Positions 46,625 through 57,792 of a stretch of DNA of 64,000 nt are shown here, in pieces. This DNA comes from Epiperipatus broadwayi. Its lineage: Eukaryota > Onychophora > Udeonychophora > Euonychophora > Peripatidae. The stretch covers positions 5,167,334 through 5,231,333 of the forward strand of contig JAQFVV010012405.1 of assembly GCA_028023455.1 (NCBI GenBank). The letters are read 5' to 3'. Made by a program: the position numbers and the translations under genes. Each line of letters opens with the position of its first letter. The first letter of the stretch is position 1. Under the pieces are notes generated by a model, which searched no databases, was not told the origin of the DNA, and saw only the letters and a list, made by a program, of their open reading frames with translations.

Positions 46625-49600
46625 ATGAATAATAGTAAAGTACCAAAATCTGTAATGCATAACATTGTTTAATTTAGGAAGCTAAAATCATGTATGATGA
46701 AAGAAGGCTAGTCCGTTATATTAGAGAGTTATCTGAGTTTGATTTTAAAGCTTATGTGTACAATAAAATGTATTAAAAGTCTATATATTATTCCATTATT
46801 TATTATTTATTACACATATGTGTGCAAAAATACATAAGTTCATAATTATCTCTGGCCCTTGCATGTTAAATATTACATTACCCATCCAAACACAATATAT
46901 GTGTGTGTATTTAAAAATACATGTTTGCTTTAAGATACTTATATTTAAACATATGTATGGTGGATTATAATATTTTCATGTATCTTTAAATTGATAATGT
47001 TGCCAGGAAAACATCAATTATTAATTGACAATCCTCCTGAGGCTAAACAAGTTTTCTCCAATAACTTATAATAGCTCTTTTGTTTTGGTTTAGTAAAGTA
47101 AAGGGAGTCCTCTTTCACTTTAAGCTCAAGTTTTTATAAGGATTTAAATCCAGAAAAATATTTTAATAAGTGTGTAGAAGACTAGAATCTTCCTCGACAT
47201 TCTGTAAATAATAATTAATCATATACTATGAAAATATCAGGCTGCTATTTTATTTTGTATAGTGACGTGCAATACAAATATTACCTATAAAAATATGGAG
47301 AAGAATGGAGAGAATTAGTGGGTGAATAGAGTGACAAATGAGAAACTTTTGATGAGGTTGAATGAAGTGAGAAATATTTATTAAAGAGATAGACTATAGG
47401 AAGAAAAACTAGATCAAATATTTACTCAGAAAAAAGGAAATGTTTAATTAAAGATATTCTGAAAAAAGTGATGGGTGGTAATAGAAGGAAAGAATAAAAG
47501 AAATTGATTTTATTGGATGATATAAAGGATGGAAAGTGTTAAGCTGTATAGAGAACACTCTAAATAATAACATGCAATAGAATAAACTAAATATCCCTAT
47601 GTCAATCATTTACATATATATAAGATATATTATAGAGGTTTATCCACGTGCAATTAATAGTAAATTTGTATCAGTATTTTGATTAGATCCAGCCTAAATG
47701 GTAATGTAATACTATTTTTAATTGCATAAGAATGAACTCTGGATAATAAAGCTATTGCTAAAGTTATTTGCTTAATATATATGTTATATATGCTAACTAT
47801 AATTGTATATATATATAAACAAAGATTCATGCAGAAATGTGCATTCTGCTTTTCAAAAGCAATTGATGTTTCAGTTTAAAACAATTAGATGTCTGAGAAG
47901 GAAACTCATGATATTTTTTGGGCTTTAAACTCAGATGTAATAGTCCATCAATGTTTAAAACACAAAAAGTCATAGTAATATTTTAAATACTAGTATGTTG
48001 TCTATGCTGAACTTAATGTAATTAGAAGGGATTTGCATTTGCACTTTCAAGCTCTATAGAGCCATTCATTCCATCCCATACTACTGATACACATGCATCA
48101 GATACATGTGAAAGGTCTTTGTCTCGCCTGTTTTCTAAGAAATAAAAAAATGTTCATACGTCATTAGAAGATTTCTTTTCAAAACTCCATTCATCTAAAA
48201 AACATATTTTACAGAGAAATATATAATATAAAAAAAGTGTTTGCAAATATGAAGGGGAAAAGAAAAACTTTGAACTGAAGTAACTTAAAAAAAAAACAAC
48301 TATTCTGCAGTAATATCTGAAATTACTGCTAATACTATATTGTCTTATAATTATTGTTTATATTTAACTTATTATTATTATTACTAAAACGAGTATATAA
48401 TTTGATTGGATTCAATGAAAATAACATTATAATTATAGTTTACAAATTTGGTAAACTCAGAATATCTTAGTTATAGATATTTTTTAATCCATTCATTATC
48501 TTTTTGATTTTACCGTCCCTCTAAACATTTGTAAAAAATATTTGTTGCTTCTTTTTTTAAATAATCACACTAGGAATAACAGCAAAACATTTAACTGTAT
48601 TATTCTATTATACCAATATTAAAATTTTATAAATACTGTAGACCGAAAGTTTTCAGTACGATCATCAAGAATCCACGTCGACTTGATAACGCATAATAAA
48701 AATTTTATTAATTTCGCAAAATATTTAATTTTGAGTTTGTAGTAAAGTAATAATTTCTTACAATTTTTTGTTTGTTTATTTTTAGAGTTCTTTTATTATT
48801 TATTGAATAATTAAACAATCAAATTAATTGCCTTTTTTTTTTTAGTAATCCAACGCCCTACAATTTTAAAAAAATTAAACTCGGTAATTAATTTTTATAT
48901 AAGTAATACGGAAATCCAAATATCGAATTTAATCTTTAAAAACAATACTTATCTTTAAGAATATCGAAACTACAAAAGCAGAAATAATTGTATTGATAAA
49001 ATCGCTGGGTCGTCCTCTGTCTGCGTGTACAAAAGTACATTTAATTATTAAAAAAAAAAAAAAACTATAATTACCTATATTTAAGAAAAAAAATTGCAGA
49101 CAATATACCGTACAGTTTCTTGCACGCATAACAAAATATGTACGCTTTACATGTCATTTGTGAATAATTTTAAAGCATTGATTAATTTACAATATTATCT
49201 TCTACTAATACCTACATATGTGTTTTTAATTGTTCTAACTGAAGTATATATAAAAAACTACCTAATCAAATAAAAAGCGATTGCCATCATAACTGCATAT
49301 GTTTATATAATTCTATACATTTTTTCTTTCTTTTTTTTAAAAAGGAGTTTTCTTAAATTGATAACATTAATGTCACAACTAACATCTGTTCTTATACTTT
49401 TTAACTTGTATTTTTTTTTTTTTTTTTAGTATTATCCAGATTAGGATAAAAACAATAATTGTATTAAAATGAAATTTTATATATGTGCAGTATATACTTA
49501 AATGATATTCTAGAAAGCCCGATTTATGACTCTAATTATATTCTTAATAAAGAGACTTATAAAATGGTTGGAATATACTTGATTGTCTATAATAATAAAG

Positions 49601-50240
49601 GCGTTTGATTTTCAATACACACACGCATATATATATTACTAATGTAAAGCTCTTAATATTTTATAATGCAAATCGAAACATCGTATATCATATTTTATAA
49701 TGAAATTTTAAATATAAAAAATTAGACTAAATGTTGTTTTAAAAAATGGTAATTATTGTTTAAGTAACATCAATGTTTAGTTGTGACAGTTTGTTTGAAT
49801 AGCTAAAACCTACTTTTGAGAAAAGTTAATGCATATGTAAAACAGCATTATGATTACATGCCTGTTATTTCTGTGACCTGGGTTTGAAACCTCTTTTTAC
49901 AGCATTTGAATTTTTTTTGCAGATTCCCAATAAGAGTTAAGATTTTTTTTTCTTTCAGTTTACTCAATCATTGCCAATACAGTTAATCATTCAACACTCA
50001 TCATAAAATGAATATCAAGTTGTACTAAAGATGGAAGAATGTTCAAATTCTCATTACCTGATAAGTGACAAGCCTAATAACATTTTTAGAGCTGTTAGAG
50101 AGATTGTTGTTCTGCTGTGGACCAATTAAATGTTGTTTTACCTTTTAAAACTATAGAAATTACCCTGACAACATATTATATATTTTTTATTTAATCTATG
50201 TTTGTTATCATGTGATTTATCTATATATAAATTCCACCTT
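46625..50240. other. intergenic AT-rich sequence
   Basis: No gene recognised. At 48,640-49,140 CpGs are retained more than elsewhere (about 16 in 500 bp, for example CCACGTCGACTTG at 48,674), with no clear exon. At 49,880-49,895 GGGTTTGAAACC resembles a pol III B box without a convincing A box. Confidence 0.4.
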
Positions 50241-50242
50241 TA

Positions 50243-50452
50243 TTGTTATAAAGCAGCTGCCTTGACAACAGGTTGAGATTGTTAATTGCTATTTTATTAT
50301 ATATATATGTCAAAGCGTTGATTGGGAAGCAAACTCGGGCTAGCTGCTTGGGAGGCAGCTACACTAACAACTAGACCACCAATGCTTGACTTGTTGATTG
50401 CTATTGATACTGGAATTGTCTAAATGTTGACTTGCTTTTAATGATTATATAT
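50243..50452 (+). repeat. dispersed TA-tailed repeat, copy D, split by a tRNA retrocopy
   Basis: The core TTGTTATAAAGCAGCTGCC, CTTGACAACAGGTTGAGATT is followed by TTGTTAATTGCTATT (50,279-50,293). The same 15-mer with one change recurs at 50,391-50,405, after which the repeat continues with GATACTGGAATTGTCTAAAT and GTTGACTTGC to a TA end. The 97 bp between is an insertion with target duplication. Confidence 0.7.
50319..50385 (-). pseudogene. tRNA-Gly(CCC)-derived retrocopy
   Basis: On the minus strand the segment starts GCATTGGTGGTCTAGTTGTT, a glycine-tRNA-like acceptor and D region. An anticodon arm follows with GCTGC/GCAGC stem and 7-base loop CTCCCAA, giving anticodon CCC. The T arm is degraded (GAGTTTGCTTCC) and the 3' acceptor strand (CCAATCA) no longer pairs fully. 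It is followed by a short A/T tail and bracketed by a 15-bp target duplication, so it is a retrotransposed tRNA or a tRNA-Gly SINE head. Confidence 0.65.
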
Positions 50453-50453
50453 A

Positions 50454-52140
50454 TTGAACCAAGTTCGAATATGTGCATTTGAAACACCGGTCTCTTAGGC
50501 AGAGAAGAACATACTCGGAGAGTATGTATGCCCAAACGATAGCTATAAAGTATATAACTAACGTTACATTTCCAGGACATAGCTTCTTCTCGGCTGTTGA
50601 GTTGAACACCATGTCCAAAGCACTTTTTTGTTTGTGTATAACCACGGGCGCCAGCTGCTTATTCTAAAAGAATACTAAAAGAATAGACAACGCACTTTGA
50701 ACAGTGGCCACTAACTCAATGCCTAAATCCACGACTAGCTCAGTTGTTTGTAATCACTAATAGATTATACTTAATTAGTGGTTAAAAGACTTGATAAAAG
50801 AATTGTAAAAGGAGTTGATAAAAGAATTTGATAAAAGGAATTGATAAAAAGAATTGACCGACAAATAAAGTTTAATTTTAAAGATAATTTATTAACTAAC
50901 ATTTATTTACTAAATTTAAACATTTTATAATTCTAATAAAACACACGCATATTTTAAATTAACATTTCTAAATGGTTTAAATATTCCTATAGATTTAATA
51001 ACAGAACACTCTAATTTAACTAATAAATATTGATATAATGATCACGCACATATTAACTCATGTACACACATAATAATAATAAAGTATTACATAGCATTTG
51101 GAATTTAATCACACATATCAATAGTTCATTTATGTATGATATAAAGTTCATATAATTAGACTCTTGAAAGATTCGTACAAATTAATGCAATGCAATGGCT
51201 ATTACAGTATAAATGAAATAAGCAAATGTTTTACCTAGGCTTTTGAATGTTGACGTAGAATTTTGTTCCTTGGAGGCTGCTTTCAGTGAAAATGTTTCCA
51301 TTATGAATGCTTACCAGCCGGCTGGGATATTTCCTTGCTGAGTTTCCTGATTTTCATGATTATTACTATCGGAGACAATTAGATACTGATGGAGATTTTC
51401 TAAGATGTTAAGCTGACATTATTTCATGGGCAGATCTGCTGTTTTCTAGGACATCTGGGCTGGAGATAAACGTGCATTCCTAAGATCTTCTCAACACTGC
51501 ATTTTGTTTGTTAACTGCTCAATTAATTTCTGAACTGCACTCACTCAATAAATTTGTGAACTGACTACTGTCCGATAAAAAAAAAGTCTATTTATATCTG
51601 CAACGTGTTGTCGAAATATTTCCGGCAAAGATCTGTTGTCGAATTCCAGTGATAATCATTTGATAAACGTGTTGTTTTATTTTATTAATAACCATTGCCG
51701 TGTTTTTAATGATAATCTTCTTTTATTTCGCATACATTTTTATTTATTTACAAATCGCACATATATTTTTAATACAATTTACTATTTAGTTTTAACATTA
51801 TTTTTTTTCTTTAATTAAACTTGAATGAAAAGAGATTTGTACATTTTAACTTTTTAAATTATATTTTTACGAATACTAATAAAAACTCTTTACTTCCTTT
51901 TATAACCCTTAGTTTAATTTCTCTAATGAAACACCCCTCTCCCCCCCCTGATTAATTAATTGTAGCTTTTTTTATTTCAAAACTAACGCTAAAAAACTAT
52001 TTGATTCTTATCTTTTTTCTAAAACAAACTGCAATAAACTCTTCAACGTTTAATTTTATGTTTTCTTTTATGAACGATTATTTTAATAATATAATTTTAG
52101 ATAAAATTATATGTGCCTATATCAATATAGGTACATTACA
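50454..52140 (-). repeat. 3' LTR of element 2 (left in window)
   Basis: A 1,687-bp LTR. On the minus strand TATAAATAG (51,588-51,596) is followed about 30 bases on by an initiator-like AGTCAGTTC, a plausible core promoter. Small frames inside it (for example 51,636-51,818) recur in the other LTR only because the LTRs are copies. Confidence 0.85.
51588..51596 (-). promoter_or_regulatory. TATA box of LTR 2
   Basis: Minus-strand TATAAATAG; the counterpart in the other LTR is at 55,710-55,718, where it would drive the element's transcript across the gag-like ORF. Confidence 0.5.
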
Positions 52141-52154
52141 CCGCCCTTCCTTTT
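52141..52154 (-). promoter_or_regulatory. polypurine tract of LTR element 2
   Basis: Minus-strand AAAAGGAAGGGCGG directly before the 3' LTR start TGTAATG; this fixes the minus orientation. Confidence 0.75.
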
Positions 52155-52389
52155 GAGAGTAAAATGCATCATTTTTGACCATTTTATCTCTGACAACATT
52201 AAATCTTAATTTATTATTCTTTCTAAGTTTGCTTTTTGGTATCTTTTCCTTTTCCATGCTAAGGGCAATCTCCAATTATGCTTTTCTTCTTTCTATGCTG
52301 GTAACATTGCTTACAATGTTCATCCTGGATAATGACCATGAGGACAAACTAAATTTGTGGCACAGGGATCTTTTATAAACGAAGCTTTG

Positions 52390-52585
52390 GCTGCCGATTC
52401 TCTTGATCGGACTTTGACTAAGAAAAGGTGGCTGCAAATGGCAGGAATTTCAACTGTCCATTTCCGACTTACGCCCTGGAAAACGATTGCCGATTCTCTT
52501 GATCGGACTTTGACTAAGCAGCTGTGAATGGCAGGAATTTTCAACTGTCCATTTTCGACTTATGCTTTGGAAAATGAGGTACGAG
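52390..52585. repeat. 97-bp tandem repeat in element 2
   Basis: Two units beginning TGCCGATTCTCTTGATCGG (about 52,392 and 52,489) continue with ACTTTGACTAAG, AATGGCAGGAATTT and CAACTGTCCATTT-CGACTTA blocks. They lie in the 3' untranslated part of the element. Confidence 0.85.
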
Positions 52586-53491
52586 ATATGGGGACTCTCC
52601 CCTGAAAAGTGACTTATGACTTACTCTGGTTGTTGCCAGTGCATTTTTTAAAAGAGGAATGATCCCGGCCAATCCGTTGCGGGTACTAGAACCTATCCAG
52701 TCAAGAGCTTTAAACTTAATCCTTATCTAACTTATTTCAATACTACCCTCATCCCTTTAATTTCGAACCCTTATACATTCTTAGTACAACTTTCATTTAT
52801 ATTATTTATAACCTTACAGTATTATTTTTAAACTCATATGAACATTAATTTAACATATTTATTTATATTACTACATTATTTTTAAACTATTACGAACATT
52901 ATTCTAAATATTTATTTGTGCTACAATATTATTTTGAAACTATCACAGACATCAGTTTACATATTTATTTATATTACAATATTATTTTAACCCATTACTT
53001 TAACTTATATATTAACGTGCGTGTACTCTGAGAAAAAAAACTATTTTACTTTATTGCAATTCATTATCATACAAATATCTATTTGACTAACTTAATTTTA
53101 TTCTAGAAATTCCGTTATCTTTTCATTTATTTAAACCTACAACTATACTTTTACATCATTAACTTGACCCATTTATTTAACTTGATTTTATTGATTGATT
53201 TTCTTTTTTTTTTATTTGAGCTGTTTGTTTACGAGCATTTCTTCTTAATTAATATGTGCATGGAGAAAAAAAAAATCTTTTATTTTGCGAAGCCTACGTT
53301 ATTATTATTACTTGCAACATTTCATTTATTATTATTCATTCATTTTTAAATTTATTGTCTTAAGTTTTAAATAGAAGTTTCAGATTTAATTTATTAGATT
53401 TATTTACTTTAGAATAATCATATTCGTGCTCATTGTCCATTTCCGGTCCTTTTTGTTTATTTCCTTTACTATTCCGCCCGTTTACTAACTC

Positions 53492-54222
53492 TTAAACTAT
53501 GTCTGGCGGCTCCTTTTTTCTTTCTACAAATTCTATAATATAAACTAACTTTCCTCTCTTATCGGTTCCGCTTTTATATTTTATTGCTTTATCTCTTTCT
53601 CTTTCCATTCTGTTTTCGACTTCGTAACTCAGAAAACCTTTATACCTAGACAAACTCCGAATTACTTCAATCTGGGAATATTTTTTTCTACGCTTTCTCT
53701 TTGTTTTAAATCTACGTCTACAGCGAATGTGAACGTTTACTTTAACCTTTTTAAATTTTTGTAAAAACTTTTCTACACTATCTACTACCTTGAACTTATG
53801 TTTTTCTTCTATTTCTTGATCTACATTTGTGTCTACTTTATTTATCACAATGCTATCTGATTCTAATTCAATTTCTATGTCTTTTATCACCTCAACTTCC
53901 TTTTCAACTTCCTGACTTTCTTTAATTAAATCTAACTCTATAACTTCTTGGTTCTTCTCTACCTTTACCATTATCTCACATCTTATTTCTCTTACTTCTG
54001 CTCTGAGTTCTTTAATTTCTGTTTTAACCTGACTAATTTCTTCCTTCAATTCTGCTTTGAGTTGTAACCAACTTTGTTTAAATTCTTGACGCATTTCTTC
54101 ATCATATTCATCATCATTTTCATCATCATTCGCATCTCAGATACTTCTTCTTTCTCCTTTTCTACTAACTGGGAATTTTTAAAATATATTGGGCTTTCTT
54201 TCGGATCCATTTCTTTATTCAT
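53492..54222 (-). pseudogene. gag-like coiled-coil ORF of LTR element 2
   Basis: The uninterrupted frame runs 54,094-53,492 (200 codons), but coding texture starts earlier at an ATG at 54,222 (MNKEMDPKESPIYFK) in another frame. The two join across a Met/Lys-rich ATGATG stretch near 54,110, so a small indel has occurred there. The protein has a long acidic coiled coil (ELKEEISQVKTEIKELRAEV), then a strongly basic RCRRRFKTKRKRRKKY cluster suited to RNA binding, and a C-terminal part ending EPPDIV. The frame is open for about 40 further codons beyond the stop. It sits just after the primer site, where gag belongs, but a clear capsid domain is not visible. Family assignment is by position. Confidence 0.6.
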
Positions 54223-54550
54223 AGTTACGCTATTACTTTGTATTTTTTAAATTATATTTTGCAAAATCGAATTGTTTATTTATTTTTCTTACTAAGATGG
54301 AAACTCACGCTAACTCCCCTCTTTTGTCCTTTTTACTACCCATTTTAACACTTTAACTCCACCCAAATATCAACTGTCTCTGATTTGATAGCATACATGT
54401 CAAAATCTCTTTTCATTTAAAGAAAAAAAAATCGGTCAATTCTTTTTTTTAAAAAAAAAAAATTAAAACACTTTCACAAACGTAATTTAACTTTTTATAA
54501 AAAAATTTTAAACAAGAAACATAGTATTTCGTTACTATTGTTTCTTAGGT

Positions 54551-54575
54551 TCAGCCCCACAGTTGGGTATAGCCA
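54551..54575 (-). promoter_or_regulatory. primer-binding site of LTR element 2
   Basis: On the minus strand TGGCTATACCCAACTG followed by TGGGGCTGA abuts the 5' LTR. It is a drifted tRNA-Lys-type site (CCCAAC and GTGGGGCT are conserved) and similar to that of element 1. Confidence 0.65.
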
Positions 54576-56257
54576 TTTGAACTGGGTTCGAATATGTGGA
54601 TTCGAAACACCAGTCTCTTAGGCAGAGAAGAACATACTCGGAGAGTATGTATGCCCAAACGATAGCTATAAAGTATATAACTAACATTACATTTCCAGGA
54701 CATAGCTTCTTCTCAGCTGTTGAGTTGAACACCACGTCCAAAGCACTTTTTTGTTTGTGTATAACCACGGGTGCCAGCTGCTTATTCTAAAAGAATAATA
54801 AAAGAATCGACAACACACTTTGAACAGTGGCCACTAACTCAATGCCTAAATCCACGACTAGCTCAGTTGTTTGTAATCACTAATAGATTATACTTAATTA
54901 GTGGTTAAAAGACTTGATAAAAGAATTGTAAAAGGAGTTGATAAAAGAATTTGATAAAAGGAATTGATAAAAAGAATTGACCGACAAATAAAGTTTAATT
55001 TTAAAGATAATTTATTAACTAACATTTATTTACTAAATTTAAACATTTTATAATTCTAATAAAACACACGCATATTTTAAATTAACATTTCTAAATGGTT
55101 TAAATATTCCTATAGATTTAATAACAGAACACTCTAATTTAACTAATAAATATTGATATAATGATCACACACATATTAACTCATGTACACACATAATAAT
55201 AATAAAGTATTACATAGCATTTGAAATTTAATCACACATATCAATAGTTCATTTATGTATGATATAAAGTTCATATAATTAGACTCTTGAAAGATTCGTA
55301 CGAATTAATGCAATGCAATGGCTATTACAGTATAAATGAAATAAGCAAATGTTTTACCTAGGCTTTTGAATGTTGACGTAGAATTTTGTTCTTTGGAGGC
55401 TGCTTTCGGTGAAAATGTTTCCATTATGAATGCTTACCAGCCGGCTGGGATGTTTCCTTGCTGAGTTTCCTGATTTTCACGATTATTACTATCGGAGACA
55501 ATTAGATACTGATGGAGATTTTCTAAGATGTTAAGCTGACATTATTTCATGGGCAGATCTGCTGTTTTCTAGGACATCTGGGCTGGAGATAAACGTGCAT
55601 TCCTAAGATCTTCTCAACACTGTGTTTTGTTTGTTAACTGCTCAATTAATTTCTAAACTGCACTCACTCAATAAATTTGTGAACTGACTACTGTCCGATA
55701 AAAAAAAGTCTATTTATATCTGCAACGTGTTGTCGAAATATTTCCAGCAAAGATCTGTTGTCAAATTCCAGTGATAATCATTTGATAAACATGTTGTTTT
55801 ATTTTATTAATAACCATTGCCGTGTTTTTAATGATAATCTTTTTTTATTTCGCATACATTTTTATTTATTTACAAATCGCACATATATTTTTAATACAAT
55901 TTACTATTTAGTTTTAACATTATTTTTTTTCGTTAATTAAACTTGAATGAAAAGAGATTTGTACATTTTAACTTTTTAAATTATATTTTTACGAATAATA
56001 ATAAAAACTCTTTACTTCCTTTTATAACCCTTAGTTTAATTTCTCTAATGAAACACCCCTCTCCCCCCTCCTGATTAATTAATTGTAGCTTTTTTGATTT
56101 CAAAACTAACGCTAAAAAACTATTTGATTCTTATCTTTTTTCTAAAACAAACTGCAATAAACTCTTCAACGTTTAATTTTATGTTTTCTTTTATGAACGA
56201 TTATTTTAATAATATAATTTTAGATAAAATTATATGTGCCTATATCAATATAGGTAC

Positions 56258-56262
<5 letters not shown>
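54576..56262 (-). repeat. 5' LTR of element 2 (right in window)
   Basis: This is the promoter-bearing LTR for the minus-strand transcript. Its outer end TATAATGTACC differs from the other copy's TGTAATGTACC at the second base, merging with the adjoining TA tract. Confidence 0.85.

Positions 56263-56340
<78 letters not shown>
56261..56340. repeat. TA microsatellite
   Basis: A nearly pure TA tract of about 80 bp with one AATA break, immediately outside LTR element 2. A second tract lies at 56,477-56,502. Frames reading YIYIYI through these are artefacts. Confidence 0.95.
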
Positions 56341-56341
<1 letters not shown>

Positions 56342-56501
56342 CATACATATATAATGCAAATGTAAATTGGTTCATATTATATTTGTAAGTTGAAATCTCA
56401 TTCAAGAAAGTGATGCATTGATGTAAATAAAATGAAGAAAGTTTATTAATTCTTGATTATATATGTGCTGTGTTAATATATATATATATATATATATATA
56501 T

Positions 56502-57265
56502 AAACATTACAAGAATAAAGCTAAAATAGTCAATATAAAATCAAAACTACCCCAAATTCAAAATTAAACCAGACCAGCATAAAAATAATATAAAAAAACA
56601 CAACCTAAGGTTTCACTGCTACAAGCAGACTTCTCAAGTGTAAAGAACTACAAAAACTACACAATATATATAATATTAAAAACTACCCACAAATCCATTC
56701 ACTTCCCATCCACCCTTAATATTAAAAGAACTCTTAAAACTCTTGGAAAAGGGGTGTTACATTGAATAATTTATTAAATAATACAAAAGAAGTTTTTGAT
56801 AGAAAGACTATTCCTGGTGTAGTATATTTTATTCCTTGTTTATTTGTAAGAAGGTTTACATAGGTCAGAGTAGTTTGAGTTTAAATGAAAGAATAAAGGT
56901 TCATAAAAGTAGAGTTAAAAATAGATATCTTAGTTCTGCTTTGTATGTCCATGAAAAAGATACAGGCCACACTATTGATTTTGATGAAGCTAAGGTTGTC
57001 TTCTTTGAGAGAAATGAAATCAAAAGAAGAATTAAAGAGTCTTTATTATTGAAAATTTATTATTCTGAAGCAATTAACTTATTTAAGAGTTCTTTTAATA
57101 TTAAGGGTGGATGGGAAGTGAATGGATTTGTGGGTAGTTTTTAATATTATATATATTGTGTAGTTTTTGTAGTTCTTTACACTTGAGAAGTCTGCTTGTA
57201 GCAGTGAAATCTTAGGTTGTGTTTTTATATTATTTTTATGCTGGTCTGGTTTAATTTTGGATTTG

Positions 57266-57270
<5 letters not shown>
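56502..57270 (+). mobile_element. Penelope-like element, 5'-truncated, with inverted 187-bp arms
   Basis: The element carries 187-bp inverted arms at 56,552-56,738 and 57,082-57,268, about 98-99% alike. The right arm is the natural 3' end: it contains the last 20 codons of the GIY-YIG ORF and the 3' UTR. The left arm is the same sequence in inverse, joined directly to the truncated coding region. Inverted duplication of the 3' end upstream of a truncated body is a known Penelope-like arrangement. TA tracts lie on both sides (56,477-56,502 and 57,269-57,339). Confidence 0.8.
56765..57144 (+). pseudogene. GIY-YIG endonuclease domain of a Penelope-like element
   Basis: The frame ending at 57,144 reads CKKVYIGQSSLSLNERIKVH, then an HEKDTGHTIDFDEAKVV block and an IKRRIKESLLLKIY block, the classic order of the Penelope GIY-YIG domain (YIG, Arg/His helix, TGH, catalytic Glu region with K-R-ESL). 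The GIY half (PGVVYFIPC, about 56,800-56,839) is in another frame, so a 1-base indel near 56,840 breaks it. Two cysteines flanking the break (IPC, CKK) match the CX2C insertion typical of this clade. RT is absent. The domain would nick target DNA to prime reverse transcription. Dead copy. Confidence 0.85.

Positions 57271-57339
<69 letters not shown>
57269..57339. repeat. TA microsatellite
   Basis: About 70 bp of TA adjoining the right arm of the Penelope-like remnant. Confidence 0.97.
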
Positions 57340-57342
<3 letters not shown>

Positions 57343-57344
57343 GA

Positions 57345-57790
57345 GCCCACCCTCTGTGCCTTCAGTGCTGACTAAATTTCATCATTGTTTTTTTTTTATG
57401 AAGACAAAAATAAAATGTTGATTATGATTTTATTCTTCCTTTTATTTTTTTATTTATTGTATATTTAGCATGCACACTACATTTTAATCTTTTATTAATT
57501 GGTACAGAGTAAGTTTACTGTTAAATAAGTATAAATAGATTTTTACTACAGATACTGCATTTCTGCTCTTCCACAATTAACACTGAAATCATATACATAT
57601 TAGAATCTTATGAAAGAGTTATCAAAATGTTTATAATAAAATATTGGTTATCTATGAAGAGAAATTCACAATCCTCTTTTCCTCCAGAATAAAATAAACC
57701 ATAACTATTTCATAAAATGCAACTTTTTTTTGACATATATTGACTTGCACCAAAACAAAATTACTGTAAATAAATAATTATTAAATTTTT
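57345..57790. other. intergenic AT-rich sequence
   Basis: No gene recognised. Confidence 0.45.
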
Positions 57791-57792
57791 TT

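Larger units (their letters stand above)
50454..56262 (-). mobile_element. LTR retroelement 2, minus orientation, gag-like ORF only
   Basis: Two 1,687-bp direct repeats (50,454-52,140 and 54,576-56,262) flank a 2.4-kb interior. Read on the minus strand the LTR starts TGTAATGTACC and ends near GTTCAAA. After the 5' LTR comes a primer site TGGCTATACCCAACTG (54,575 down), tRNA-Lys-like, and before the 3' LTR a purine tract AAAAGGAAGGGCGG (52,154-52,141). The interior has a gag-like coiled-coil ORF and a 97-bp tandem repeat but no protease, RT or integrase, so the element is non-autonomous. The outer edges again lie in TA sequence (50,445-50,453 and from 56,261). LTRs differ by about 30 sites. 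Confidence 0.85.

Noticed and set aside
49880-49895. Pol III B box GGGTTTGAAACC as sign of a tRNA gene
   Set aside because: No A box at suitable distance and no cloverleaf pairing.
50473-50667. Frames in both orientations at 50.45-50.67 kb that recur at 54.53-54.79 kb
   Set aside because: Same reason: both lie in the LTRs of element 2, and frames on both strands are conserved equally.
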